Assembly (NCBI GenBank): GCA_025765595.1
Contig: JAIVFH010000001.1
Location: forward strand, 124,001-188,000
DNA: 64,000 nt
Source: Obelidium mucronatum
Lineage: Eukaryota; Chytridiomycota; Chytridiomycetes; Chytridiales; Chytriomycetaceae
Direction of reading: 5' to 3'
Shown: positions 1-13,300 of the stretch, piece by piece
Numbering within the stretch: position 1 is the stretch's first letter
How the letters are laid out: every line of letters starts with the position of its first letter
Position numbers and translations under genes: made by a program
The notes under the pieces: model-generated
Database searches by the model: none
What the model was told of the DNA's origin: nothing
The model's input: only the letters and a program-made list of their open reading frames with translations

Positions 1-802
1 CCATTGACTCACTGGAAGCTGATGAAATAGCTGCACTGGATCGCGTTTTTTCAAACTTTGCACTGGTGCGTTTTTAGTCAGACTTACTGCCCATATTTTA
101 GCACCACTGACGTTGATTCCACTGTTCAGATGACCTTTCCAATACCAAAATCGGATGTAGCAACAGAAAGCCCAAAACCCATCACTCAAGATCTTGTTAG
201 TAATACGTTGAAACTGGAAGAAAACTAACAACAAGGCAGACATTGAAATTTGAACAAGAAAGTTTAGCATCACTCATTGTTCCAGTATCGCTGCCTTCAG
301 TTAAAATGCCAGTGGACCTTCAAATCACGCCTGTTTCTTCTCCAAAAGTACAAAAATTATGTGCAGTGTCGCCTAAGCCTCAAATAGCCCCAGCAGTTGA
401 CATACCACACAAGGTTAGTTGAGCATGTCGAAATATTCTTTTGCTGCTATTGAAAGTTTTTTCAAGAAAAACATAGACGTCGTTCCACTGAGCATTACCC
501 CACAGGCTGTCGCACACTCAAAAAGCAATACGAGTAAGCACGAGGGAATATCCTCAAACTGGCGTAAAAATAGACCATTGTTGGCAACAACAAGCGGAAT
601 CTGTGATTACGCAGATAGACGGCAAGCTGGTCGTGCCAATTCCAAACCAGTTCCTCAAACACTTGCAAAGAAAAGGTCCATAATATCCCCACCCATTGAG
701 ACAGACCCCTTTGCCGCTGGCTCTTGGGCTTTGATGGATCCAGATGAGCCCATTGATTACGCTGAAATAATTGGCTGGTACAGAAATGTGGGATCAAAGT
801 AA
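1..802 (+). CDS. Hypothetical protein, 5' truncated by window edge, multi-exon
   Basis: I read exons 1-65, about 96-229, about 268-413 and 467-802, with GT-AG introns between them; the stop is TAA at 800-802 and the start lies left of the window. The first exon reads SLEADEIAALDRVFSNFAL, which clearly resembles residues 19-40 of the opposite-strand gene at 1999-3193 (SLDAEEFGLIDRMFSKAML), so the two are diverged paralogues. The middle is Ser/Pro/Lys-rich and probably disordered; the last exon ends with an acidic stretch (DPDEPIDYAEIIGWY). I recognise no known domain and propose no function. The second intron is the least certain, because reading through meets a stop at about 228 and a splice must be placed nearby. 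Confidence 0.5.
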
Positions 803-1075
803 ACGCAGTTACGCATGTTTTTTATTCCACGTTTGTCTATTTCTCGCCTTGCGTTTGATGCTTTTCTTACTTTCTTCTCACAACCGTGATTGTTATTTCT
901 GTTCTTTGCTTATTATCGTATTTTTCTTTTGCTCTCATACGTTTGTCTTATAATATTCATAAGCTCTTTCATTTCTCAAATTTCTTCTCGCATATCTTCT
1001 GCAGTTCCTTCTCAAGTTCTGTGATTTTATTTCATTTCTTTTTCTCTTTATTTCTATTTGTTCTTCATCTTTTTT

Positions 1076-1815
1076 CTGTGTTTCTTTCGTTTCAAATAAA
1101 TACATGTCTGACTTAACAGTTGTGATAAATAGACTCACACCCAACTCGATGAGGATCCTGCTTCTTCGTTTACGATGAGAGTGAAAATTTTCAGCTTTCG
1201 GACGTTGTCCGATTTTTTCACTTTCTCCAATTTTTTCACTTGTTGCAAATTCTCCAAAATGTGGAATAAAACGCGACGCGTCTGCAAAGAATATTCCATT
1301 TAAAAAAGATGCAAAAAACAAAACACACAAACAACAAACACACTGCTTCGGACTGCCAGCCAACCCAAGCCTACTCAAGCCAACTGGTCCCAGCAAAGCC
1401 AAGCCAAGGTCCAAGGTGAACTGCCACAGGAGGCGCCATTAGAAACAGCTGATCAGGGCCGGTCAGTCTGAGGGGAGCCGCAAATTGAGTGAGCATTTGG
1501 CGATCCCCGGGGTTTGTATGCTGAGAGTCACGAGCAATTAGCAGCTGGTGAGTCCAGCAGACCCCCCAATTTCCCTCGATGGAACCCACTCCTTCTTCTT
1601 GTGTGTTTTGATGAATTCGGGTCTCAAATGATGATACAAATATTCTGAATGAGAACCAACGAGCTCCCAACTGCCCCAACAAAAAGTGAGCTCCTAACTG
1701 TCCCAACAAACATGAACTCCCAACTTGCGGTCCTAAAAAATTATGAGATTGAAAATGTCCCAACAAAATGAGCTCTGAATTGCCCCACTTTTTTGCTTTA
1801 TGCTTTCTTTGTTTG
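1076..1815. repeat. Dispersed repeat, copy A (~0.7 kb)
   Basis: This stretch matches 6273-7050 (copy B) and 13079-13790 (copy C) at high identity. It starts near the shared ctgtgtttctttcgtt and runs through a CT-rich part, a Lys/Asn-rich AT part and a final block of short tandem units. The last block holds about five imperfect copies of gagctcccaactgycccaac, roughly 25-28 bases each, between 1660 and 1785. Copy A differs from B and C by scattered substitutions and small indels. No transposase, reverse transcriptase or clear terminal repeats are visible. Long open frames on the minus strand here recur in all three copies but have no recognisable domain and are probably fortuitous. Confidence 0.75.
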
Positions 1816-1998
1816 TCCTATCATAGAATTTAAATAAATACCATGTTGGTCTCGCCAGTGTGACTGCGTTTTAATGGAGAGTTAACATCCCAACTTGGAA
1901 ACCAGTTTCCAGTTTAACAGTTATTCCGACAACCTATATTATAGACGCTCTTAATTATAAGAGTTTTTTATTGGGTTCTTTTGCTCTTCGAAAATAAA

Positions 1999-3193
1999 TC
2001 ACTTTTTGGGTTTCACTCGGCGACTGAGTGTTAAACGCTGTATCTCCGCATGCGTTGGGACAATTTTCTTTGTTTGAATAGCCTTTTCTGAAACTGTCGT
2101 GCAAGAAATCACGAGAGCCTGGAAACAGATTAAGTACCAATATCCCTCACAACTGCAAGCCTTACAATTAAACTAGCGTCAATGCCATACATACTGCTCA
2201 TATCGGAAATCTGATAATATCGGTCAGCTTCGAACTTAACACACTAGCTTACTTCGTTGGGCGGGAGTGACACCTGTTTCATCACAAACTCCTCTTCAAT
2301 TAAACTGGCCTGCTTCCGTTCGATTTCTTTTATGCCTGCCATGATCATTTCATTGCTGGTTTCGTCGGACGTGTGCTCGTTTAAAATCAAGGAAAACGGC
2401 GCGGTATTCCACAGCGGTGCAGAGAATTGGGTCGGTGCAATAAGATTGAGTGCACTTATGGAGTTGGATTTGATCAGCACAGGATCAGACGCTGGCTCCA
2501 TTTCGAGAAGCTGCAAGTATTTTATTAAATGGAATGGTACCTGAGAAAGAGGCGCCGGCAACGTACCTCCAACGTGGCTGCGGATGTTGAAATAAAAGCA
2601 TCTGATTCAGGAACGGTTTCGACATCAACCAACTAGAGTATTGATCAGTGCATGACCGCCGTTCAAGAAACAACTTACGGTTTCTTGGCGTGACAATTGT
2701 GAGTTCAGGGAGGCAACAACTGGCCGTGATGAAACTTCGGGATCGATTGCCGCTTTTTCGACGGCAGCAGGGACTGGCGTTGGATCCTGCAAGTTGGCCT
2801 GAATATGATTGTGAATAAAGTAAAAAAAAAAGTATGACCCACAGTATTTTCAATGCTTCCAATCACTGGACGAAGCGACTGTTCAACAGCAAGAATTTTT
2901 GTACTTGAAGAGGCGCTGTCCTCGGGTCCACAAGCCTTTGCTGTCGAAATTGCACTATAAACCTGTAAGCAGACACATAATTAAGTTGGACACTCGGCGG
3001 TGTTTCAAGCAGAAGACGTACCAGCATGGCTTTTGAGAACATACGATCAATCAAGCCGAACTCTTCGGCGTCAAGACTATCCAGTGTAGTTAAAAGCGAT
3101 TTCAAGAAGCACTTTGCGCCTGGTACCAAGGGTTAATAAGCAGTTTCAAACATGATACTCTTGAAACTCACTTAAGATATGACTGTTGCTCAT
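1999..3193 (-). CDS. Hypothetical protein, multi-exon, paralogue of the gene at 1-802
   Basis: Start ATG at 3193-3191 begins a 22-base first exon (MSNSHIL), spliced to exon 2 at 3119-3022 and then to short exons down to TGA at 2001-1999. Every intron is 45-120 bases, starts GT and ends AG, and the frame stays open across all joins, giving roughly 330 residues. The N-terminus carries LDSLDAEEFGLIDRMFSK, shared with the gene at the left edge. The rest is Ser/Thr/Glu-rich with a helical stretch (EMIMAGIKEIERKQASLIEE) and a basic C-terminus (LSRRVKPKK). Nearly the same basic string can be read just downstream of the gene at 7348-8894, so this may be a small family. No function is proposed. Confidence 0.55.
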
Positions 3194-4199
3194 TGTGTTA
3201 TTGATCGCGGTTCCTGTGGAAAGAACCAAATGGCTTAATAAAATAACTTTGTAAAGAGTAGGAGATGGGATCGTAGCGCCTACTTAAGAGATGGGTTGGC
3301 GATATTTTTGAATTTAAATGAGACAATTGCAAATCTCAAAAAACAGCTTACAGATTTCCACGCAAACTCCAGTGGCTCGAAATCAACAGCCTATTTTTAC
3401 AGAATGAAATCGGCCTCAACCTAAGTTTCGAAGGAGGCTCCAATCAAAGAGCCCAAAATTGTAGTCCCTTCCTGTCCATTGAATCAGTCGCTCCTGTACT
3501 ACCATCCAAGTGAAACGGTGGCACACCAAAAACTCCAATTACCGGAGCCAAAAGAAAACAGTGGTTATCCACGTTCCAACTGGTTGGTCGAAGCCATGGG
3601 TGTCAAAGCTTGGCTTTTCGTCGGAGAAGCATGGTAAATATAGCCAATAACGTGCTGGTTGGAGTCACCGATCTCAAAAATTACTGAAGGGCGCCGACCG
3701 TTTGAATACGCGGGTTTTAAACCAAGGCGATGTATTCTTTGCTTGCAGGTGTTGCATTCAAGCCAGCCGCGAATAAGACTGGCAACTCCAAGGTTTTTAC
3801 ATCCTCGACAGCGGTTATAACAGCGAGTGTAATACGACTCTCAAATTTAAGCCCATGTAGCAACTGTTGCATGTCCTGCAGTCGAGTATCCTCCCCATCA
3901 AGCGACTTCTAGGTTCAAGTGAGTCAACGCCACAATCATTTCCCGTTGAGAATTCAAATGAAGGAACGTGCAATAATGGCAATTTGGTTCTGGGGAGTAC
4001 GATTTGAAGCTGATGTCTGAATGTCATAATATTGAATTCACCTAGTTGTTCCTATTGAGAACTTTGCTGCCATGGCAAACAATGCACAGCCTTCGAGAGA
4101 GTAAGGCTTCTTTTTTGAAGACACCGCTATATCACATGGATGAGAGCGTCGGGTGAAGCAGTTGGTAAAGTGGGGTTCGTCAAGATCTTGGAAGAAAGT
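3194..4199. other. Intergenic stretch with one unexplained open frame
   Basis: I see no confident gene here. On the plus strand 3425-3637 stays open for about 70 codons and reads like protein (for example KEAPIKEPKIVVPSC and NWLVEAMGVKAWLFVG), but it has no ATG at its start and I could not link it to other exons. It may be a gene fragment. The rest is AT-rich with many stops on both strands. Confidence 0.3.
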
Positions 4200-7100
4200 G
4201 GACTTGAAGACCGTTTCTTCAAGGAGTAATTCAATGCATACGTATATCAGCACTGGAGCTCGCGATGAAGGAATATGATAAAGCTGAAGAAAGGGACAAT
4301 TCGACAAGATTTAAATGGCTCTAATGTTTGGTTGTTGTTTTGTGTTTGTTGTTTGTAAGAAACAAATGAGAGAAAGCAAAGCCACCACCCACTTACCCAT
4401 CGCATCGCATCGCATCGCACACCTACCGCCTCTTTCTACATCAACCAAGATATTTCCAGAGGACTGAAGACGCGTTTCGAGAAGAACGGATTGCACTTGT
4501 GCACTGTTTGAATAACTCATAAAGTTACTAACAATGCACATTCAGGTCGAGCGAACATGACGTTATTCCTTATGACGCTTTTAAGATCAGTGCTTCGCTG
4601 GAATCTTCATTTGACGTGATGTGCTGTTCCTTGCTGTTTTCCAAAGTGTCAGCTTCTTTGGATTATAACGAGGACCCAACGCCGATATTTCACGCTCAAG
4701 CTTATACAACTTGATGACCTGCAATTTGATTTCGGAGCATTGAACGATGGCGTGGAATCAGTGATCGGATTCGGAATTTCGGAGTGACTGAGACTGGAGA
4801 CCACAAGTCCACCACATGTTTCGTTTAAAAGTTTATCGACTGCAGAATGACTTTGATCGAATGATTCAGGAGCGATACGCTTCAAAAGGGGTCATGCTTT
4901 CTGTAATAGCCGCAAAGTGGCGAGATTCTGATTCGCCAGTTGATTGTGAAAAAGTCCAACAGATCATACATTCCCCAATTCGCTTTGAATGTATGCGAAC
5001 GAGAAGTAAGAATTATTGGCGGCGGATATGGATGCATGCGAATGACAGGAACAGCGGGCGGATGATAGTTCTGCGAGATATGTGCAGAATTAGTGTCAGT
5101 ATTGCAGCGAGAGACATACGCTGCGGCAACATACATAAACGGCAGCGATTCGGGAGAAACAAATGGAGCCTTTGCATAGAACGTCAGAGATTTGTCGCTG
5201 GGACGCAAGGTAAGCATATTGGTTGGTTCTGTTGAATTTGATGGATGCCGTTTTATTTTTAGAAATCGAAGGAACGAAGACGCATAAGAATCACGACAAT
5301 ATCAATAGTTGCCACGGAATCTTCAGTACCTTCGTGGAACCAATTCAGTCAATCATTCGGGTCCAGGACTGCATAACGTCATAAATTCGAAATGATATAA
5401 AGACGGAGATAGGGAGTACTGGAAGCCAAAGTTTAGAAGCGGGTATTGGTGGCGGACCATTTGAACTGGACGGCAGAGGCTTACGCTACAGCAATACATG
5501 TGCGTGGCGTGATTCAAGCATGTACCTATTTCGAGGATTAGAGAAAGCTTCTCTGAGAAGAGGGGTTGCGTGTAGTATGGAGGCCACTTCTACTAACCAG
5601 TCGTTTTATTTTTAGCAACATTCGAAAGTCACATTATTATCAAAAATCTGGATATGCGGAAAATATGTAAAGCCAACATAAAAAAAGATCGATTAACCGA
5701 TTTTGAAATTACGGAAAGCCAGATAGAAAACGTGTTCTAACTTGTCGTCCTTCAACAATTTTCAAAGAATAACAACGCTGGGAATGTGCAATAACGCAAA
5801 CGCAGCCACGTTCACACGATGACAGGTGGAATAACTATCGGTCAGAGTTTTGATCAAGGAGTGTAGGCCGTTATTCAATGAAATCGAGGTTTTGAGGTTG
5901 GTCAACGAAAAATTTCTTCGTTTTTTTTTTCTCCTTTTTTTTTGATTCTGAAAAAGACAGGAGATGGTCAGGAGATGGCTGGCAGTTCAAGCCACCACAA
6001 GCTCACAAGCCACAAATTCTGGTCCACTGCTTTGCATCACATCGATAAGTGATGCTCCCATCGATTACTTGGTTTTTTCATTTCATGACCTAAAGAGTTT
6101 CGGATTCCACCTGGATCAAAATCAATCTCGGCACTCATTGAATCATCAATCGCCACCCTATCGATGAAGTACTATTGAGAATGAGTTTCACAACCTGCCT
6201 TTCGAAACTGGAACGATTGATTTTGCTTTCTCAAACTTCCAATTCTGCTTTGTTTTCATGCATTATTCTGTGTTTCTTTCGTTCCAAATAAAGACATGTC
6301 TGACTCAGCCGTTGTGATAAATAGACTCACACGCAACTCGATGAGGATCCTGCTTCGTCTTTAAAACGAGTGAAAATTTTCAGCTTTCGGACGTTGTCCG
6401 ATTTTTTCACTTTCTCCAATTTTTTCACTTGTTGCAAATTCTCCAAAATGTGGAATAAAACGCGACGCGTCTGCAAAGAATATTCCATTTAAAAAAGATG
6501 CAAAAAACAAAACACACAAACTGCTTCGGACTGCCAGCCAACCCAAGCCTACTCAAGCCAACTGGTCCCAGCCAAGCCAAGCCAAGGTCCAAGATGAACT
6601 GCCACGGGAGGCGCCATTAGAAACAGCTGATCAGGGCCGGTCAGTCTGTGGGGAGCCGCAAATTGATTGAGCATTTGGCGATCCCCGGGGTTTGTATGTT
6701 GAGAGTCTCGAGCAATTAGCAGCTGGTGAGTCCGGCAGACCCCCCAATTTCCCTTTGGTGGAACCCACTCCTTCTTCTTGTGTGTTTTGATGAATTCGCG
6801 TCTCAAATGATGATACAAATATTCTGAATGAGAACAACGAGCTCCCAACTGCGACTCAAATGATGATACAAATATTCTGAATGAGAACAACGAGCTCCCA
6901 ACTGTCCCAACAAAAAGTGAGCGCCTAAATAACAGTCCCAACAAACATGAGCTCCCATACAAATTATGAGATCCAAACTGTCCCCTCAAAAATGAGTTCG
7001 AAGCTGCCTTATTATTTTATATCTAATACTTAATTACTTTTGTTTGTTTGTTTTTTGTGAAAATTGGAATAAATACTCATTGCCTAATCCGAAACTGGCT

Positions 7101-7398
7101 CCTCAACCTTTCATACATGTATGCTCTTTCAAACAGTTTCTATATAACGACCCAAACGTCGCGTGGCATTTTAATATAATTTCGAAATAATTTTTATGTT
7201 TACACCAAGTTGTGACAATAGATGAAGGATTCACAAAAAAAAAAAAAAAAAAAAAAAACAGAGAGAGAAAGCAAACTTGTGTTGGGAGAGAATGAAAAAC
7301 GATACACCGCCTTCTTCGGTTTAACTCGGCGACTTAGTCTCAGCAAACTAAAATGAAGAAAACACGCGTTGCGCCCGTCCGACCTTCTTTCTTTGATT
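4200..7398. repeat. Segmental duplication, unit 1
   Basis: This block is homologous to 10319-14184. Landmarks in order are gacttgaagacc (4200), aaagggacaattcga (about 4285), agcgatacgcttcaaaaggg (about 4871), ggtccaggactgcataac (about 5360), acgtgttctaacttgtcgtc (about 5730), gatggctggcagttcaagcc (about 5970), then repeat copy B and a poly(A) tract at about 7238. Homology stops abruptly after ctttgattcg at about 7398, inside the 3' end of the gene at 7348-8894. Unit 1 lacks about 600 bases present in unit 2 (11611-12228) and about 180 bases near 10380-10580. Several short frames are open in one unit and broken in the other, which suggests decayed sequence rather than maintained genes. Confidence 0.7.
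6273..7050. repeat. Dispersed repeat, copy B
   Basis: This is nested in segmental duplication unit 1. It matches copies A and C. It has a private direct repeat of about 50 bases around 6795-6900 (actcaaatgatgatacaaat occurs twice), followed by the same gagctcccaactg tandem units as copy A. No coding domain is recognised. Confidence 0.7.
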
Positions 7399-8894
7399 CG
7401 GTTCCATCGACACTGATGGAATTTGGTTGCCATAATAGTCTCCAACTTCACATTTGGGGGGTGCTGGTCCAGCGTGTGGCTCTAAGACCATCGTCGGTTT
7501 TGAGGCTGGTGGTTGTACCGATGCCAATGCTTGTGCAAGGGCCAAGTTGTACGCGGCCTGGCTTTCTGACAAAGGAATATGTCCCTCATCGGGACCCAAC
7601 ACTTGCTCTTCTAAATTAAAGCTCACGCGTTTTTTTTTTGGTATTATTGGACTGTTTTGTGGGGCCCGAGTGACCAACTTGTAGAAACGTTGGCCAATTG
7701 CCAGATTCTGACGCATGGGTGGATTTAAAAACGAATTAATAGAAAGATGGGAAGGGCAAGGCGACGCGTTCGATTGATGAGGGAATGAAGGGGTCCTGTA
7801 CAGAGGGTTATTCGGTGGATTCGAAAATGACTGCGTGGGAATTTGAGGATTGATAGACGATGCTTTGTGTTGATGAGATGGTGAAGGGGTGATGTAGAGC
7901 GGCCGGATGGTTTGTTGGCTTGAAGTTTCATTTGCGGGAGAGTTCAAGAACAATGGAATAGACGGCACAGTGTTGATTGAAGTGACAGAAGTCGGCAAAA
8001 TATCAATGGAAGCGGAAACAGGCGATCCAGCGTTGTTGGGCGCAGAAACTACAGTGCAGATAGGCGTAACTGCATTTGAAGCCAACACTGTTTGGCCAGA
8101 AGCAGCGAGAGTATCTATGCTCCTCAAAATTAACCATGACAAAACTTTGAAAGCAAAGTAGTGAGCCTCACTTTTAAGCTGATCAAGGATCAGAGTGCCT
8201 GGAATGGCTCCAGTGTTGCCTCGAGTCCGAAATGATTCTACCAAGCTGCCATCCTCAAAACTTACCGAGCATTGCACAACGGAAGGAGCTTCAAATGATT
8301 CCACCAAGTCATTGGCTTCCTCGATTCTTGCTGAGCATTGCACCACCGAAGATTTTCTTTTAAAGATTATGCTTGAAACCTTTTTTTGAACGAGCGGCTG
8401 CGAGCGGAGTGAATTAATTTTGTTGAAGTTCTCATCAAAAAAAGATGAAGATACCTTTTGTGATTTCGCTGGAGCGGCTTTTGCGAGAATTTTCGAAACC
8501 TTCTCGAGTCTGAACAGTCTTTTTTGAATGTTGATAACGGCGTTGTGTGTCTTTTTGGAATGATGTGTTGGATTAAAGCAAAATTTTTAAAGAAAAGGAC
8601 CTTATTACCTTGCTTTGAGATCTTAGCAGGGCCTTGAGGAGCTGAAATGTAACGTGTTCTGTCATTTTTGAACGATGAATTCTTGCAATCGTCGAGGGAA
8701 TCAAAATTTCTGCGATGCTGCGCTTGTTTGGGACAGGACTTTGCGGTTTTAGTAAAAGTATTTGCTGCTATGCGATGTTGATAGGATCGGTAGATCTTGA
8801 TTGTATTGCCGTTAGATGCTGGTGATTTAATTTTCAGTTGGAAGATTTCCAGGGCAGGTTTTTCAAAGACACCAAGACCAAACGACAATTCCAA
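7348..8894 (-). CDS. Hypothetical Ser/Pro-rich protein with a PP1-docking-like motif
   Basis: The main exon is open from about 8580 down to a stop at 7348-7350. An upstream exon ending near 8612 joins through an intron that starts GTAATAAGG. The true start codon was not found; the frame is open to about 8894 without a convincing ATG. The N-terminal part is basic. It is followed by two related segments (VVQCSARIEEANDLVESF and VVQCSVSFEDGSLVESF) and then a long Ser/Pro/Asn-rich region. Near the C-terminus is KKKRVSFNLEEQ, a good match to the RVxF docking motif for protein phosphatase 1. Function is unknown. The 3' end has been copied into segmental duplication unit 2. Confidence 0.45.
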
Positions 8895-10318
8895 ACAGAT
8901 TCAACCACTTGAAAAAAAACGTCAATAAAATAGTTCTTGGACTGAAACCGAACGCATTGTCGGAAATAAAAAAGTCAGCAAGTTGAATTCCACTTGGAAC
9001 AAGTCATGGAAAAAAACCGCGCATGTTCAATCTCGATTCCTCGTTTGCAGGTATTGAATGCGCATAATTCATTGACGAATGCGATCAACATTTGCTTGTT
9101 GCTTTTCAATATAAGGACTATCTCAATCCAGCAGCATCTACCAGCATCAGTTAGAAAACATCAAAATGACTGAAAACTCGTCTCGAAAGGACTGGATCTC
9201 ACTCGGTTGTTGGTTCAAAAGCTGCTCGATTTCGTGATTGATGAGGAAGAACACCCTCTTTGCCAACAAACATTTTGCATCCAGCTTAAGAGAGCACCTA
9301 AATAGTCTCAATCTTGCCATTGATATCATCGCTAAATAGGCTGCTGTCTCACGAGATCCCAGTCGTCACCATTTTCAGATTTAACGAGAAATCAGCGCCA
9401 TTATTTCACACTCTAGATAATTGTTCACTCGAGTTCATGCACTTGTATGAATTTGGTGGAGAGGGCGTGAGAACAGTCTGTAGAGTCAACCATTTGAACC
9501 AGAGAACACTTATCACAACACTTTCATCAGCTACAGATTCGGTTGAATTAGAAGGCTGGAAAGCCAATACGCTCTCTGAAGTCGGACGTTGTCAATCCGT
9601 TCTTTATGGCCGTATTGACCGGAACCATTCACCAGATGGGTTTCAGCTGATGCGTCGTCCAACCTAGATTCCAGTGGCAGGAATGAGTGGTGTATGGTTT
9701 GGTTGTATTTTTTGGACTGATGGGGTAATAGTCAAACATAGACAAATAAGAGGCATGCTGCAGTGACGAGTATGTCAAATCCAATCAACAAAAAACCTCG
9801 ATGCCATAGAGTATAAGGGATCATGATCCGTGCCTTTTTAATGTACTTAGAAGAATCATAAGAATACATATAGTCTCCGCAGCGACTATGCCTTACTAGG
9901 AGAATTCGGGAAAATTGTGAGGGGGGGAAATCATGCAATGGTAACATCGACTGAGGTCATAAAGTATGGCAGCGATTCACCATTGTTCTCTCAGATAACA
10001 CTCCAAGTCAAATCCAAACCGCTTGGCGTTCAACGCGTCTGAGTAGCAGCTGAATCAAACAATTTTCTTTCGAATTTCTGCTGTTTCGATGCAAGCGATT
10101 CTTTGATTCCGTTATTCAACATTGATAAAAAAACAGCCAGTTTTACGCCAAAAGAATAACTACGTCGAATCGGAACATAATCCTCAGTTTAAGCCAAATG
10201 CGGTTCATTGCAACTTCGAATTCATGCACCAAAGCACTACGCCGTTATTGCTTTTGTTATTGGAATCAACAAGCTTCCTGGCACAACGAAATGCATGATT
10301 GATGATCAGCCTCCTCAA
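8895..10318. other. Intergenic stretch, no supported gene
   Basis: Two plus-strand stretches are open and protein-like but unassigned: about 9197-9302 (reads VQKLLDFVIDEEEHP) and about 9356-9667. I could not join them into a gene with good splice sites. The rest is AT-rich, with no RNA gene or repeat that I can recognise. Confidence 0.3.
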
Positions 10319-13300
10319 ACTTGAAGACCATTTCTTCGCGACTTAATTCAATGCATTCGCTCGTTGAAGCTCGGAGTGAAGGAACGGTAACACAAATCCA
10401 CCAAAGTTACGATTCTGCCAAACTCTTTTGGCACCAGCTCATTTTGAAAGTTCAATTTTCCCGCCCCATGCACAACCAAGCCGCGAAAAGTCATCCTTTG
10501 ATCCAAATGCGAACAACAAGTATTCACTGGCATAGATTGGAGGTCAAAACGATAGGTATGAACAATAGAATCCCCGGCGCCGATGCTGAAGAAAGGGACA
10601 ATTCGAAGAGATTTAAATGGCTATAATGTTTGGTTGTTGTTTTGTATTTGTTGCTTTGATATTACAATGAAATGTAAGAAAGAATAAACACAAGAGCGAA
10701 AGCAAAGCCACCACTTACTCACCCATCGCATCGCGAACCAGCCGCATTCATCTACATCAACTCGGATAATTCCAGAGGACTGAAGACGCGTTTCGAGAAA
10801 ATTGGATCTCACGTGTGGACCACTTGAATAACCACATAAAGTTACTAACAACGCACATTCAGGTCCAGCGAACATGGTATTATTTTTTAAAATAATTTCA
10901 AGATCAGTGCTTCCGTGGAATCGTCATTTGATGTGATGTGCTGTTCCTTGCTGTTTTCCAAAGTGTCAGCATCTTTGGATCTTAACGAGGACCCAACGCC
11001 GATATTTCACGCTCAAGCTTATAATTTTTCAATCGATGGCTTGAATTTTGATTTCGGAGCAGTGAACGATGGCGTGGAATCAGTTATCGGATTCGGAGTG
11101 GAGACCAGAAGTCCTCCACATATTTCGTTCAAAAGTCCATCGGCTGCAGAATGATTTTGGTCGAATGATTCAGGAGCGATACGCTTCAAAAGGGGTCAAG
11201 GTCTCTGTAATAGCCGCAAAGTGGCGAGATTCTGATTCGATAGTTTGTGCGAAGGACTACCATTAATTGGGGCCTTTCTCAAGATGGCTGGGAATGTATG
11301 CGAATGACAAGCTGAAGATATTGGCGGCTTCGAATGTATGCGAATGGGGCGGATGATAGTTCTGCGAGACATGTGCAGAATTGAGGTCAATATTGCAGCG
11401 AGAGACATACAGTGCGGAAACATACATACACGGCAGCGATTCGAGAGAAACAAGTGACGCCTTTGCATAGAACGTCAGAGATTTGTCGCTGGGATGGACG
11501 GTACGCATATTGGTTGGATCTGTTGAATTTGATGGATGCCGCTTTATTTTTAGAAATCGAAGGAACGAAGACGCATAAGAATCACGACAATATCAATAGT
11601 TGCCACGGTATTCGCACAATTTTATTCCATAGATGTCATACTTTCCAATTTATTCTTTTGGCACCCCTCTCAACGATACTGCCCATACGCGTCGTTTCTA
11701 CAAACAGTTACCACCAATGAAATCCGTAATAGTGCATCAAAGCGAAATGCGGGCAATTTGAATAGCATGAAACTATCGGAACTGCACCAGCATTCAACCA
11801 ATCCACCCTCCACCACAGCTCAACTGCGAACTTTTTTCGACGCGCTGAGAAATTATCCTCCACACGCTGAGAAATGACTTCTTTTCTAATGTAAGTGAAA
11901 GCTTGAATATGTCATTGAAATATTAGTAGTTAAAAAAGCTACCACCCACCAACCAGTTAAGGAATCTCATCGCATTATGCACAGTCACAAGCTTCAAGAA
12001 GAAGCCAGAATACAGTCAGAGAAACGCCGACGCGTCTCGAGCAAACTGGATCCCAACTGCTGCTGTTATGCTGAAAGTTCAGCCAGATGATCCAGATGAG
12101 CAATCGATATAATAGGAAACGGGCCCTTCAGTTATCATTCTTAGCGTGGATATTGATAGAATGCTTGTGAATATTTGATTGGAGTTGCCTGACGAGACAG
12201 CGTTGACCAACAATTATGTACTATCATTGGGGTCCAGGACGGCATAACGTCATAAATTCGAAATGATAAGATAGGGAGTACTGGAAGCCAAAGTTTAGAA
12301 GCGGGTATTTATGGCGGATCATTTGAATTGGACAGCAGAGGCTTGCGCTACAGCAATACATGTGCGTGGCGTGAGTCAAGCATGTAGGATTAGAGAAAGC
12401 TTCTCTGAGAATTATGGAGGCCACTTCTACTAACCAGTCGTTTTATTTTTAGCAACAATCGAAAGTCATTATCAAATCAAAAAATCTGGATTTGCGGAAA
12501 ATATGTAAAGCCAACATAAAAAAAGAGCGATTAACCGATTTTGAAATTACGGAAAGCCAGATGGAAAACGTGTTCTAACTTGTCGTCCTTCAACAATTTT
12601 CAAAGAATAACGACCATGGGAATCTGCAAGAACGCAAACGCAGCCCCGTTCACACGATGACAGGTGGAATAACTGTCGTCAGAGTTTTGATCAAGGAGTG
12701 TAGGCCGTTATTCAATGAAATCGAGGTTTTGAGGTTGGTCAACGAAAAATTTCTTCGTTTTTTTTTTCTCCACCGGAGATGGCTGGCAGTTCAAGCCACC
12801 ACAAGCTCACAAGCCACAAATTCTGGTCCACTGCTTTGCATCACATCGATAAGTGATACTCCCATCGATTACTTGGTTTTTTCATTTCATGACCTAAAGA
12901 GTTTCGGATTCCACCTGGATCAAAATCAATCTCAGCACTCATTGAATCATCAATCGCCACCCTATCGATGAAGTACTATTGAGAATGAGTTTCACAACCT
13001 GCCTTTCGAAACTGGAACGATTGATTTTGCTTTCTCAAACTTCCAATTCTGTTTTATTTTCGTGCATTCTTCTGTGTTTCTTTCGTTCCAAATAAAGACA
13101 TGTCTGACTCAGCCGTTGTGATAAATGGACTCACACGCAACTCGATGAGGATCCTGCTTCTTCTTTAAAACGAGCGAAAATTTTCACAGCGTTCGGACGG
13201 TGTCCGATTTTTTCACTTTCTCCAATTTTTTCACTTGTTGCAAATTCTCCAAAATGTGGAATAAAACGCGACGCGTCTGCAAAGAATATTCCATTTAAAA

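Noticed and set aside
935..1766. Minus-strand open frames recurring in all three dispersed repeats (about 935-1766, 6361-6989, 13131-13677)
   Set aside because: Recurrence follows from repeat copies. The peptides are low-complexity, differ by frameshifts between copies and show no domain.
9165..9302. Short gene starting MTENSSRKDWISLG
   Set aside because: The frame stops after about 23 codons, and the following protein-like stretch is in another frame without a plausible intron or synonymous doubled base.
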